DNA of 38,288 nt from Clostridia bacterium (GTDB taxonomy: Bacteria; Bacillota; Clostridia; Lutisporales; Lutisporaceae), in the NCBI GenBank assembly GCA_029256325.1, contig JAQSYD010000046.1, forward strand, positions 1 to 38,288. Direction: 5' to 3'. Every line of letters starts with the position of its first letter. The first letter of the stretch is position 1. Made by a program: the position numbers and the translations under genes. This document shows positions 18,664-26,700 of the stretch, piece by piece. The notes below the pieces were generated by a model, which saw only the letters and a program-made list of their open reading frames with translations, was not told where the DNA came from and did not search any database.

Positions 18664-19354
18664 CTATTTCAATTCTTCAAAAGCTCTATTTCTATCATCC
18701 TCTGTCAAAGGCATGTTATGGTTTTTGGCACCCATCGCTTCTATAAAGGATACACCCTTGCCTTTTATTGTGTTCTATACTGATAATGTCATGTGTATCT
18801 CCGTCAATTTGCATACCGTTGTTATCAACAAATGCTATCAGGTTGTTTAGCTTAAAATGCGCTGCAGCCATAGCAGCTTCCCAAACTTGACCCTCCTGGC
18901 ACTCACCGTCTCCAACGATGCAGTAAATATAAGCATTGTCCTTCTTTATTTTTGAAGCCTTTGCCATACCAACAGCACAGGATATACCTTGGCCTAGTGA
19001 GCCGGCAGTCATATCAATGCCTGGTGTCTTCAGCATGTCGCAGTGACTTGGAAGATTTGTCTCGGGCTTATTTAAAGTATCAAGCTCCTTCACATCAAAG
19101 TATCCTCTGTCAGCCAAAACAGCATATAATGCCGGGCCTGCATGCCCCTTTGAAAGTACAAATCTATCCCTGCCCTCCATCTTTGGGTTGGCTGGATTAA
19201 TATTCATTTCCTTATAGTAAAGCACAGTGAGTGCTTCCACTACAGATAAGCATCCGCCAATATGTCCAACACCAAGCTTGGCAATCTCATCAACTATCAA
19301 ACGGCGTATATGACGGCTTTTGTCCTGCAAATTAAGTATTTCTGTTTTATCCAT
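18664..19354 (-). pseudogene. transketolase, N-terminal subunit, with internal deletion and frameshift
   Basis: This is the thiamine-diphosphate-binding half of the split enzyme. From the ATG (AAAGGAGG upstream) the frame gives a normal start: GHIGGCLSVVEALTVLYY, RDRFVLSKGHAGPALYA, SLGQGISCAVG and the cofactor motif GDGECQEGQVWEA...NNGMQIDG. After IISIEH (near 18775) the frame runs into unrelated NKRQGCILYRSDGCQKP and stops at 18716. In another frame the expected ending reappears: TIKGKGVSFIEAMGAKN...RAFEELK, stopping at 18664. Compared with family members of about 270-280 residues, some 35-45 residues between these points are missing and the frame is shifted. The cofactor motif survives, but the fold cannot be complete. 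Either a real deletion or an assembly artefact. Confidence 0.85.
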
Positions 19355-19541
19355 GAAATCTTCCTCCTTTATTTAAAAATCTTATATAAGCTAAATTATC
19401 GTGCTTATAGTAAACATACATATATAAAATATAACATTTTAATATGATATGCAAATATTATTATACTACATAAATAACCATATTAACCTAAATAATTAGC
19501 ATTATTAATCAAAAAAGTTCATCTATGCTAAAATCTCATTC

Positions 19542-19575
19542 ATTGTTAACCACGCGCATAAAATAGGTTGACAAT
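19542..19575 (+). promoter_or_regulatory. BirA (biotin repressor) operator upstream of bioY
   Basis: ATTGTTAACC (19542-19551), 14 nt, then GGTTGACAAT (19566-19575): an inverted repeat matching the known BirA operator pattern TTGTAAACC-N14/16-GGTTTACAA. The right half overlaps the -35 hexamer of the bioY promoter, so bound biotinyl-AMP-BirA would block RNA polymerase. This predicts a bifunctional BirA with an HTH domain in this organism. Confidence 0.85.
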
Positions 19576-19597
19576 GTAGCTTCTCTATATTTATAAT
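19568..19597 (+). promoter_or_regulatory. σA promoter of bioY
   Basis: TTGACA (19568-19573) is consensus, the spacer is 18 nt, and TATAAT (19592-19597) is consensus. The -10 is the first part of a perfect 13-bp inverted repeat (19592-19604 / 19608-19620, loop TAG), which would lie at the start of the transcript. Confidence 0.85.
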
Positions 19598-19644
19598 AAT
19601 AAAGTAGCTTTATTATTATAAATTAAAATCAAGGGAGATTTAAC

Positions 19645-20193
19645 ATGTTCAAAAAACTTACAGTAAGAGATTTAACAATGATTTCACTATTTACTGCTTT
19701 AATCTGCATATCCAGCTATATAAGAATCGACCTCACAGCAGTGCCTATTACTGCACAAACCCTCGCTGTTATGCTGGCTGGAAGCGTGCTAAATACTAAG
19801 CAGGCAGCTTTAAGCTTATTTACATACTTGTTATTGGGAGCAATAGGTGCCCCTATATTTGCAGGCGGTACCGCAGGCTTGCCAATTATATTGGGCAAAA
19901 CCGGCGGCTATCTGATAGGCTTCCTTGTAGGAGCAGTGGTTATTTCATTAATCAAGGGCAAAAAAAGTGGCCTAATCAGATTAGGCCTAGCAAATATTAT
20001 TGGTGGCATAGTAGTTATCAACCTTTTTGGTTCTATATGGTTGAATTATATTACAGGTATGGGCATGGTTAAGACTTTTTTGGTGGGAGTCCTGCCATAC
20101 ATACCCGGGGACCTGATTAAAGCTGCTGCTGCTACCGTCATTGCAGGTAGACTTAACAAATATTTAAGATACAACAACAGCCAAAGCGTATAG
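19645..20193 (+). CDS. bioY: biotin transporter, substrate-binding S component BioY
   Basis: BioY is the membrane S component of an ECF-type biotin uptake system. The 182 residues form about six hydrophobic segments and show the family pattern: DLTMISLFTALICISSYIRI at the start, the conserved PITAQTLAVMLAG (about 31-43), a glycine-rich GAPIFAGG...GKTGGYLIGFL (about 70-92), and PYIPGDLIKAAAA near the end. AGGGAG precedes the ATG. No ECF ATPase genes lie nearby, so it would work with the shared energising module or, as reported for some BioY proteins, alone. The BirA-like operator in its promoter supports the biotin assignment independently of the protein sequence. It is a single-gene unit ending at a hairpin. 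Confidence 0.95.
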   Translation: MFKKLTVRDLTMISLFTALICISSYIRIDLTAVPITAQTLAVMLAGSVLNTKQAALSLFTYLLLGAIGAPIFAGGTAGLPIILGKTGGYLIGFLVGAVVISLIKGKKSGLIRLGLANIIGGIVVINLFGSIWLNYITGMGMVKTFLVGVLPYIPGDLIKAAAATVIAGRLNKYLRYNNSQSV

Positions 20194-20202
20194 GCATTTC
20201 AG

Positions 20203-20227
20203 AGGCAGACACATAGTCTGCCTTTTA
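20203..20227 (+). terminator. intrinsic terminator of bioY
   Basis: AGGCAGAC (20203-20210) and GTCTGCCT (20216-20223) form a perfect 8-bp stem with a 5-nt loop and a T-rich tail. It may also serve the convergent DUF192 gene ending at 20228. Confidence 0.8.
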
Positions 20228-20566
20228 TTATTTCATAATAAGTAAATCGCCTACCTCTATATTCTTATGTTCGATCGTACCTTCTATCATTTCAACTGTG
20301 ATGTATGCTTTCTTCACAAAATTCACAAGTCTCCATGGTCGAACACCTTTTCTCAAAGCAATTACTTCATGATCTATGTTCAAAAACACAACATCAATTG
20401 GAAACTTCATAAAGCATGTATGTATGCTATTACAATTCAAAAGCATCAAACCTTCCGATTTATTCAGCTTCTTTCGCCCCATCAACCCTTTGAATTTTTG
20501 AAAAAAACCGTCTGCCAGCTTTATATTTTCTAACACCAGATTATCTTTGTTAACATTATACAACAT
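20228..20566 (-). CDS. DUF192 family protein
   Basis: This 112-residue protein belongs to the DUF192 family. Family features are visible: KFKGLMGRKKL near residue 30, the CNSIHTCFMKFPIDVVFLN core (about 45-63), and WRLVNFVKKAYITVEMIEGTI toward the end. The function is unknown; the fold is a small β-barrel. Unlike many homologues it has no signal peptide, so it is predicted to be cytoplasmic. It starts 14 nt after tadC with AAGGAGGTAATAG, so it is very likely the last gene of the Tad operon. DUF192 genes recur at the ends of tad clusters in other Firmicutes as far as I recall, which hints at a link to pilus assembly, but no mechanism can be inferred. Confidence 0.85.
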   Translation of the reverse strand: MLYNVNKDNLVLENIKLADGFFQKFKGLMGRKKLNKSEGLMLLNCNSIHTCFMKFPIDVVFLNIDHEVIALRKGVRPWRLVNFVKKAYITVEMIEGTIEHKNIEVGDLLIMK

Positions 20567-20580
20567 CTTCTATTACCTCC

Positions 20581-21495
20581 TTAGCTGCTAAAAGCCTGCA
20601 ATACTTTGATAAGTACAGGTCCCAGCAATACTATAAATATTGTTGGAAGTATGAAAAACACCATGGGAAAAAGCATTTTTATCGGCGCCTTCATAGCCAA
20701 CTCAGAAGCCCGTTGTCTTCTCTTCTGACGCATTAGATTAGATTGTATTCTGAGTACATTACCTATGGAAACACCAAGCTGATCCGCCTGAATAATTGCA
20801 CCGGCAAAGGTAATAAGATTGGCTACAGGCACTCTTTCTATCATCGACTTTAGTGCATCTCGCTTGGATACTCCCATTTTCATTTCCTTTAGTACGATGG
20901 TAAATTCAGATACCAAAACGCCGGACATCTTTTCTGAAAGCTTTGCCATTGCTCCATCAAAGCTTAGTCCAGCCTCAATAGATACCGTCAGCAAATCTAT
21001 TACATCAGGCAGACTTTTCTCTATTTCATATTGTCTCTCCTTGATCAGCTGCTTCAGATATAACCCGGGAAATATATACGTAAGTCCTATGAAGGCAGCC
21101 AGTATCAACATGATTCTGTAAACAGGTATTGCAAATGCAATCCATATAGAAATTACACCTATAATTTCGATTATAATGGCACCTATTTGCATACTAATGC
21201 AGGAATTAGCGTTGAGATTCATAGGATTTCCCGCTTCTCTCAAGGATCTGTCCAGCTGTTCCACATAGTGCTTGGGCGTCACTCGTCCTATAAATCCATT
21301 GAGCCCCCCCAGCATAGGCTGAAAAAGTCTTTCATAAAGTGTTCCTTCAATTAAAGCTGACTGTTTTTCATTGGAGACAACAAACTTTTTAATTCTTTGC
21401 TGTATCATAATTTTTTCTTTGAAAAACACATTTAACACCCAGAAAATCGTGCAGCCCATAAAGGTAAAAGCTCCTAAGGCAATTAATAAAACCAT
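20581..21495 (-). CDS. tadC: Tad pilus inner-membrane platform protein TadC (T2SSF domain)
   Basis: This is one of the two platform proteins of the Tad (Flp) pilus machine, which couples the ATPase to pilin assembly. Its 304 residues are typical. Membrane segments are at about 1-20, 115-150 (two) and 275-300. The T2SSF/GspF domain lies in between (about 170-295): KSLPDVIDLLTVSIEAGLSFDGAMAKL, then ADQLGVSIGNVLRIQSNLMRQKRRQRASELAMKAP. The start follows tadB by 2 nt with GAGGTGTAGCT. TadB and TadC are paralogues and are named here by gene order and length. Confidence 0.92.
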   Translation of the reverse strand: MVLLIALGAFTFMGCTIFWVLNVFFKEKIMIQQRIKKFVVSNEKQSALIEGTLYERLFQPMLGGLNGFIGRVTPKHYVEQLDRSLREAGNPMNLNANSCISMQIGAIIIEIIGVISIWIAFAIPVYRIMLILAAFIGLTYIFPGLYLKQLIKERQYEIEKSLPDVIDLLTVSIEAGLSFDGAMAKLSEKMSGVLVSEFTIVLKEMKMGVSKRDALKSMIERVPVANLITFAGAIIQADQLGVSIGNVLRIQSNLMRQKRRQRASELAMKAPIKMLFPMVFFILPTIFIVLLGPVLIKVLQAFSS

Positions 21496-21497
21496 AG

Positions 21498-22463
21498 CTA
21501 CACCTCAATCCTAATAATCTTACGTATAAAGAATATTCCTATCAATTGCATTACGACTGCAACACCAACCATAGCCATGCCTAAAGGGTCCGTAAACAGC
21601 AAAATGATATAGGTTGGGTTCACTGCAAATAATGCAAAGCATAAAGCTACCGGCAGCAGGCTGATGATCGTACCGGATATTTTTCCCTGGGCTGTTAGTA
21701 CGCTGATCTCACCTTTTACCTTTATTCTGGATCTTATGGTATCGGAAATATTATCAAGTATTTCTGATAAGTTTCCTCCAATCTGCCTTTGTATAAGGAC
21801 TGCCAATATCACCAGCCTCATATCTTCACTCTGCACCCTGCCTGACAAGCTTTCCAACGCTGTTTCAGTGTTAACACCCAGATTTACTTCCTTAAGCAGC
21901 TGTTTAAACTCCAAGGATATTGGCGGAGGAAGTTCTTTTGATGCTACATCAACAGCCTGCATAAAGCTATAACCCGCTTTTAATGAATTAGAAAGCAGCA
22001 TGATTGTATCGGGCAGCTGCTGGTCAATCTTTTTGAGGATCGCTTTCTTCTTAGTTTTTAATATCAGTGTAGGCAGAAAAAATCCTACAATAGCCAAAGG
22101 CAATGCAAGCAGCTTAACACTAAAGATGATGAATCCCAAAATCAAGAAGCCAAAGCTTGATATCAGCTCAATTGTAATAAATTCTTCTACCTTAAGCATA
22201 ATATGTGCTTGTATGATCTGAATTTCAAGATTTTCCATGTACCGATGGCCAAGCTTGCTTTTTCCTATGGTTTTACCCACCGCATTCAGACCTTCCCTCC
22301 AAGGGATTCCATAATCCTTATCCGTCTTTTCAACATTTTTGTCTGGATTCAAATAATGCTGCATTCGGTTGATGATTTCCCGTTTGCTAAATAATACTGT
22401 ATAAACGGTATATACAATTATCAAAGTACTTATAAATGAAAGAAAAAATATTGCGCCTAACAT
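21498..22463 (-). CDS. tadB: Tad pilus inner-membrane platform protein TadB (T2SSF domain)
   Basis: This is the second platform component of the Tad machine, 321 residues. N-terminal membrane anchor (about 1-25), a cytoplasmic stretch, a hydrophobic pair at about 105-135, the T2SSF domain (about 155-285) with QQLPDTIMLLSNSLKAGYSFMQAVD and RQIGGNLSEILDNISDTIRSRIKVKGEISVLTAQGK, and two final membrane segments. The last of these ends in IGIFFIRKIIRIEV. A G-rich site (GGGGGTGG) precedes the ATG. It is separated from cpaF by a 142-nt gap with two hairpins, the only sizeable gap between assembly genes of the operon. Confidence 0.92.
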   Translation of the reverse strand: MLGAIFFLSFISTLIIVYTVYTVLFSKREIINRMQHYLNPDKNVEKTDKDYGIPWREGLNAVGKTIGKSKLGHRYMENLEIQIIQAHIMLKVEEFITIELISSFGFLILGFIIFSVKLLALPLAIVGFFLPTLILKTKKKAILKKIDQQLPDTIMLLSNSLKAGYSFMQAVDVASKELPPPISLEFKQLLKEVNLGVNTETALESLSGRVQSEDMRLVILAVLIQRQIGGNLSEILDNISDTIRSRIKVKGEISVLTAQGKISGTIISLLPVALCFALFAVNPTYIILLFTDPLGMAMVGVAVVMQLIGIFFIRKIIRIEV

Positions 22464-22485
22464 TTGCCACCACCCCCATTAATAT

Positions 22486-22593
22486 ATTTCGTGCTAAACA
22501 TTTTGCATTCTTCCAATAGCACGAAATGTTATCCGCTTTTCATAAATCACAAAGACCATGTACATATTTAAATCAAACTTTAGTGTGATTTAT
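22486..22593 (-). promoter_or_regulatory. two hairpins in the cpaF-tadB gap
   Basis: ATTTCGTGCTA (22486-22496) pairs perfectly with TAGCACGAAAT (22517-22527) around a 20-nt loop. ATAAATCACA (22542-22551) pairs with TGTGATTTAT (22584-22593) around 32 nt. Neither has a convincing T tract on the minus strand. They may be mRNA processing or stabilising structures that set the ratio of ATPase to platform genes. Confidence 0.45.
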
Positions 22594-22605
22594 ATGGGTA
22601 AATTT

Positions 22606-23946
22606 TTAATCAAATAAGTTTGCAGGCAAGTGCATTCTTGTGTTTATCAGCTTATCCATAAACTTCGGTCTGATGCCTGTAGACTTGAAATGTCCCATTA
22701 TCCTGCCCTTGTCATCAGTACCAGTCTCCACAAATACAAATAAATCCTGCAATGTGATAATATCTCTTTCTATTCCTTGTACCTCTGTAATATGTGTAAT
22801 CTTTCTGCTGCCATCCTTCATTCTCGATTGCTGTACAATGACATCAACAGCTGAGGAAATCTGCTCTCTAATAGCCCTTACCGGCAGATCCATACCCGCC
22901 ATCAGCACCATGGTTTCCAATCTTGCCAGCATATCTCTAGGCGAATTGGCGTGACCTGTTGTTAAAGAACCGTCATGTCCGGTATTCATAGCCTGCAGCA
23001 TGTCTAAGGCTTCTCCGCCTCTGACCTCACCGATTACTACTCTGTCCGGCCTCATTCTCAAGGAGTTCTTAACAAGCTCTCTTATGGTTACAGCACCCTT
23101 GCCTTCTACATTGGCTGGTTTGCTTTCCAATCTCACAACATGATCCTGCCTTAATTGAAGCTCAGCAGCATCCTCAATTGTTACGATACGCTCATCGAAA
23201 GGTATAAAAGATGACAAAACGTTTAAGGTTGTCGTTTTACCACTGCCTGTCCCCCCTGAAACAACGATATTAAGTCTTGCTTTGATACAAGCCTCTATAA
23301 ACAAAGCCATTTCAGGCGTCAGCGTTCCATAGCCTGTCAAATTGCTCATTTCCAAAGGTTTCTTTGCAAACTTACGTATTGTAATAGATGGACCATCCAG
23401 TGCAAGAGGCGGTATAATCGCATTTACTCTAGAGCCGTCCGGCAGTCTTGCATCTACCATAGGTGAGCTTTCATCAATTCTTCTGCCTAAAGGGGATACG
23501 ATCTTTTCTATGATCCTCATTACATGCTTGTTGTCCTCAAAGCTTGCATCTGTAAGCTGCAGTTTGCCGCTTCTTTCAACATATACCTGTTTAGGACCAT
23601 TTACCATGACTTCGGATACACCTTCATCCAGCAAATATTTACTGATAGGCCCAAAGCCAATGGTCTCATCAATGATATAGTTCACAATATCTTGCTTTTC
23701 TGTCCTGGAGATGTACATCTCCTTTTCCTTTAAGGTTTCATCGACGATTTCTGCTATTTTTGCATTTACCTTATATTCATCCTTTATATTGTTGAGAAGA
23801 TTTGTATCTACCTTCTCAATGATTTTTTTATGGATTAAGCCCTTAATTTCAGCATAGGGATCTTCTTTTTTAACTTCTTTTATACTTTGCTTTCCTTCGC
23901 TGTATACTTCACCCTTCTCCTGCTCTATTCTTTTTAATAGGCTCAT
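22606..23946 (-). CDS. cpaF: Tad pilus assembly ATPase CpaF/TadA
   Basis: This hexameric secretion ATPase powers Flp pilus extension (and retraction, in systems studied). The 446-residue length is normal. The N-terminal region (about 1-120) is helical. The catalytic core follows, with VSGGTGSGKTTTLN (Walker A, about 227-240), the Asp-box IVTIEDAAELQLRQDHVVRLE, and RPDRVVIGEVRGGEALDMLQAMNTGHDGSLTTGHANS, joining Walker B and the His box. Arg fingers are likely in the RIDESSPMVDARLPDGSRVN segment. AGAGGTGAG precedes the ATG. It starts about 11-16 nt after the remnant end of cpaE. The protein appears intact. Confidence 0.96.
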   Translation of the reverse strand: MSLLKRIEQEKGEVYSEGKQSIKEVKKEDPYAEIKGLIHKKIIEKVDTNLLNNIKDEYKVNAKIAEIVDETLKEKEMYISRTEKQDIVNYIIDETIGFGPISKYLLDEGVSEVMVNGPKQVYVERSGKLQLTDASFEDNKHVMRIIEKIVSPLGRRIDESSPMVDARLPDGSRVNAIIPPLALDGPSITIRKFAKKPLEMSNLTGYGTLTPEMALFIEACIKARLNIVVSGGTGSGKTTTLNVLSSFIPFDERIVTIEDAAELQLRQDHVVRLESKPANVEGKGAVTIRELVKNSLRMRPDRVVIGEVRGGEALDMLQAMNTGHDGSLTTGHANSPRDMLARLETMVLMAGMDLPVRAIREQISSAVDVIVQQSRMKDGSRKITHITEVQGIERDIITLQDLFVFVETGTDDKGRIMGHFKSTGIRPKFMDKLINTRMHLPANLFD

Positions 23947-23957
23947 ATTCTCACCTC

Positions 23958-24973
23958 TTACCCTATCTTAAAGATATTTTGCTTTGGCTTTTCACCCTGT
24001 ACAATGGTTTGTGCCAGTTTATGAATACGTTTTGATACAGAAGAGGAGCGTCTATGTTCATAACCTCAAGTCCGTTTTTGGTATTTTTAATCGAGGGAAG
24101 ATCCAATGAAGATATGTATAATATGGTGTCTGATTCATCCAAGGCTGTTATTACAGTATCATCAAAGCCTTGTGCCGTATCAATGATGATGTATTCAAAT
24201 CTTCCTTTTAATATCCCTATAATTTTCTTAATATGCTCTGAATTAACATATTCGGCGTTTTCAGGCTTTGTAGGTGCCGCCAGAACCTTAACGCCAGAAT
24301 AATGCGTCAGCATATATTCCTCAATCAAGTCATTTTCATGCTCTAAATTAGTCAAATCTTTGATCAACTCTGTGATTGTGTTTTTTACGTAAAGATTAAG
24401 ACTGATCGCCACATCACCAAATTGCAGATCGAAATCCAATAAGGCTACCTTTTTGCCACTGGCAGCTGCTATTGCAACCGCTAAATTCGTTGCAATCGTG
24501 GTTTTCCCTACTCCACCCTTGGTAGAAAAAACGCTGATAACCTTTGATTGAAGCTTGGATGCTGAAACAGGATTGGCTATTTTTTTCTTTTTTGCCTGGT
24601 CCACCTGAAAAACCCTTCTGATCGTCTCAATGAGTTCATTTACACCAAAGGGCTTTATAACATAATCTCTTGCGCCTGCAGACATGGCTCTTTTTATATA
24701 TTCTCTCTCCCCCTGAATAGACATCATGATGATGGAGCCTTCCAATCCATCTTCTGTAATGGTCTTCGTCGCTTTTATACCATCCATTTCCGGCATGTTG
24801 ATATCCATTAATATAACATCCGGTCTCAACTCTCTTGCCAGCTCAACAGCTTCCAAGCCATTTTGTGCTTCCCCTATTATTTCTATGGACTCCTCATAGC
24901 TGAATATCGCATGGATATTTTCTCGGGTCTGTTGCGAGTCATCAGCAATAATAACTCTTATCTTTCTTTCCAT
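23958..24973 (-). pseudogene. cpaE: CpaE/TadZ-like protein (receiver plus MinD-type ATPase) with internal deletion and frameshift
   Basis: CpaE/TadZ localises the Tad machine in the cell. The N-terminal receiver domain (1-125) is complete: acidic pocket D11-D12, phospho-acceptor D57 in LMDINMPEMDG and the conserved Lys in VIKPFG. A linker leads to a MinD/ParA-type ATPase with VFSTKGGVGKTTIATNLA (about 147-164) and LLDFDLQFGDVAISL. After NTKNGLEVMN the frame enters an unrelated tail (IDAPLLYQNVF...) and stops at 23963. Another frame restores a family-like C-terminus, RSSSVSKRIHKLAQTIVQGEKPKQNIFKIG, stopping at 23958. About 50-65 residues usually lie between these parts, so the gene shows an internal deletion with frame change. 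The truncated 336-residue product keeps the receiver and P-loop but lacks the end of the ATPase fold. Real deletion or assembly fault cannot be told apart here. Confidence 0.8.
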
Positions 24974-24989
24974 TACGCCACCCTCTTAT

Positions 24990-25733
24990 CTAAAATTCCA
25001 CTTTGCTTTTTGGTGTCATCAAATCATCTCTGATTGCACCTGGTGTAGTTGTAATTGCGTCATCCATAGCAGGTCGTAAAACAAGTCTCAAGGTTCCACT
25101 CTCTTCAGATATAATCAGTTTTTCTGCATCTATTAAGGATAAAGCCAAAGTAACACTGGTTGCTAATTCGCCCTCTGTCTTATTCACTTCCTGCATATTT
25201 CTGCCAATACCAAGAACCTGCACATTTTGCATAATCACCTTGGTATACTTTGGATAATAATAATTTCGCCCAGCTATTTCTTTGTCTCTTTCTTCATAGG
25301 TAACGATCACATCTACAAAATCTCCCGGCGTCATAAAGGTAGATACTTGGGATATCTCATTTACGGATATGGTTACTGCACGCTTCCCCTTTGGTATTAC
25401 ATAAGGCATTGTTGTCATTTTCTCTTCAAACAAGCGCTCAATCAGTATTGGTTCACCCTTGACAATTCTTTCCTTTGTCATTTTTCCTAAAATTTCATTC
25501 TTGTCAGATACTCCTATCGGAAGTGTAATATCTAAAGGAACCTTCACTTGCGTGATCATTTTGTCTGTTATGACCACCTTTGCAGCTATGTCCTCCGCAG
25601 CTACATAGGCTACCTTTGTTTTAGCTGTATTGCTTGTACTATCAACGCCCGATAAATATAAATAGATTAAAAAGCTTGTAATGAGTGCTGCTGCAATTGC
25701 AATAAGAGCAATTTTTTTGTTGATATTCTCCAT
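24990..25733 (-). CDS. cpaB: Flp pilus assembly protein CpaB/RcpC
   Basis: This is a single-pass envelope protein of the Tad system. The ATG at 25733 (after AAGGGTGGGAG) gives 247 residues; a GTG three codons upstream is less well placed. It has an N-terminal membrane anchor (IALIAIAAALITSFLIYLYL, about 6-25), then a SAF domain (about 40-105: VAYVAAEDIAAKVVITDKMI and GEPILIERLFEE), then the RcpC-type region with GKRAVTISVNEISQVSTFMTPGDFVDVIVTY. In diderms CpaB associates with the secretin. This locus has no secretin, as expected for a monoderm, so it probably acts in the cell wall or near the platform. Confidence 0.9.
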   Translation of the reverse strand: MENINKKIALIAIAAALITSFLIYLYLSGVDSTSNTAKTKVAYVAAEDIAAKVVITDKMITQVKVPLDITLPIGVSDKNEILGKMTKERIVKGEPILIERLFEEKMTTMPYVIPKGKRAVTISVNEISQVSTFMTPGDFVDVIVTYEERDKEIAGRNYYYPKYTKVIMQNVQVLGIGRNMQEVNKTEGELATSVTLALSLIDAEKLIISEESGTLRLVLRPAMDDAITTTPGAIRDDLMTPKSKVEF

Positions 25734-25753
25734 AACTCCCACCCTTTCAATGG

Positions 25754-26698
25754 TTACTCAACCAGTTTTACACCTAACATTCCATAACCCGTAGCTGTAT
25801 CGTCTATCTCGCCCTGTCCCAAGGTCTTGATAAACTTTCCTGTAACGGATGTCATACCGCCTTCATATATGGTATCTTCCAAAAAAAAGTTTGCAAAGCC
25901 CATAATTTTCACTGTGGTTCTTCCTTCTATACTCAAGGAATCTACAACAGGTATCACGATAAGTCTAGGACAATCCTTTTCCAGCTTAGTCAAATCGTGA
26001 GTGGTGTGGGTATCCTGGCTTAATAAATATCTAACACCCTCATAGGTTGGACCAGACATATTACCGGGTTCTGTCTCCAAGTCTTCCCCAATCCTAACCA
26101 GGTCTCCAATTTCTAATTCACCGGTATATCCATATTGCAGGTTGTTCCTATAATTCGTTGCACCGGTAGCTCCTAAAGCTAAAGCGCCATAGTTGCCAGT
26201 ATAAGCATCTCCTGCACCCTTCTTCAGGGTATAAGTCTTGCCAAATTCAAAGTTTTGCTGCTCAACAGCCATGGGTCTTATGCCGTCAGCCGCAACAATA
26301 GTTCCTATCTTTGCACTTGCCTTGGCTTGTACTGCTGCATCTGTAATGTTAAAAATTCTTGCAAAGTACATCTGCACATTTTTACTTGTACTTACTGTTA
26401 TCTGTTTACTATTATTCGAAAAATTAATTACGAGATCTTCAGATTTAACATCATTAAGCTCTGCAATGTGATTTGCTTGAGCTATCATAACTGCTTCACC
26501 CTTGGCATAATCCTGCATTGCCGCTAATGCTACCGCATCTACTGCATTTTGCAGACGGCTTTTTTCCAGGTACATCATTCCTGCATCTGTGATAAATGCC
26601 ATCATTCCAATAAGCAGCGTTGAAAATATCAAGAAAATAATAGCGCTATTTCCCTTTTTATCTTTAATGTATTTAAGTACATCTTCTGTCTTTTTCAT
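25754..26698 (-). CDS. TadG-like pilus-associated protein (Tad-type N-terminal domain)
   Basis: This 314-residue protein starts with the TadE/G-like pseudopilin region: DKKGNSAIIFLIFSTLLIGMM (a class III-like signal and one membrane helix, about 12-35) followed by DAGMMYLEKSRLQNAVDAVALAAMQ, the typical Tad-domain helix (TadG/TadE_N). The rest (about 110-314) is predicted extracytoplasmic β-rich sequence with several Gly-rich stretches and no von Willebrand A motif. It is thus shorter than classical TadG. It lies 2 nt after tadE and 11 nt before the end-to-start junction with cpaB. The likely role is a minor pilin or pilus anchor outside the membrane. Confidence 0.82.
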   Translation of the reverse strand: MKKTEDVLKYIKDKKGNSAIIFLIFSTLLIGMMAFITDAGMMYLEKSRLQNAVDAVALAAMQDYAKGEAVMIAQANHIAELNDVKSEDLVINFSNNSKQITVSTSKNVQMYFARIFNITDAAVQAKASAKIGTIVAADGIRPMAVEQQNFEFGKTYTLKKGAGDAYTGNYGALALGATGATNYRNNLQYGYTGELEIGDLVRIGEDLETEPGNMSGPTYEGVRYLLSQDTHTTHDLTKLEKDCPRLIVIPVVDSLSIEGRTTVKIMGFANFFLEDTIYEGGMTSVTGKFIKTLGQGEIDDTATGYGMLGVKLVE

Positions 26699-26700
26699 AA

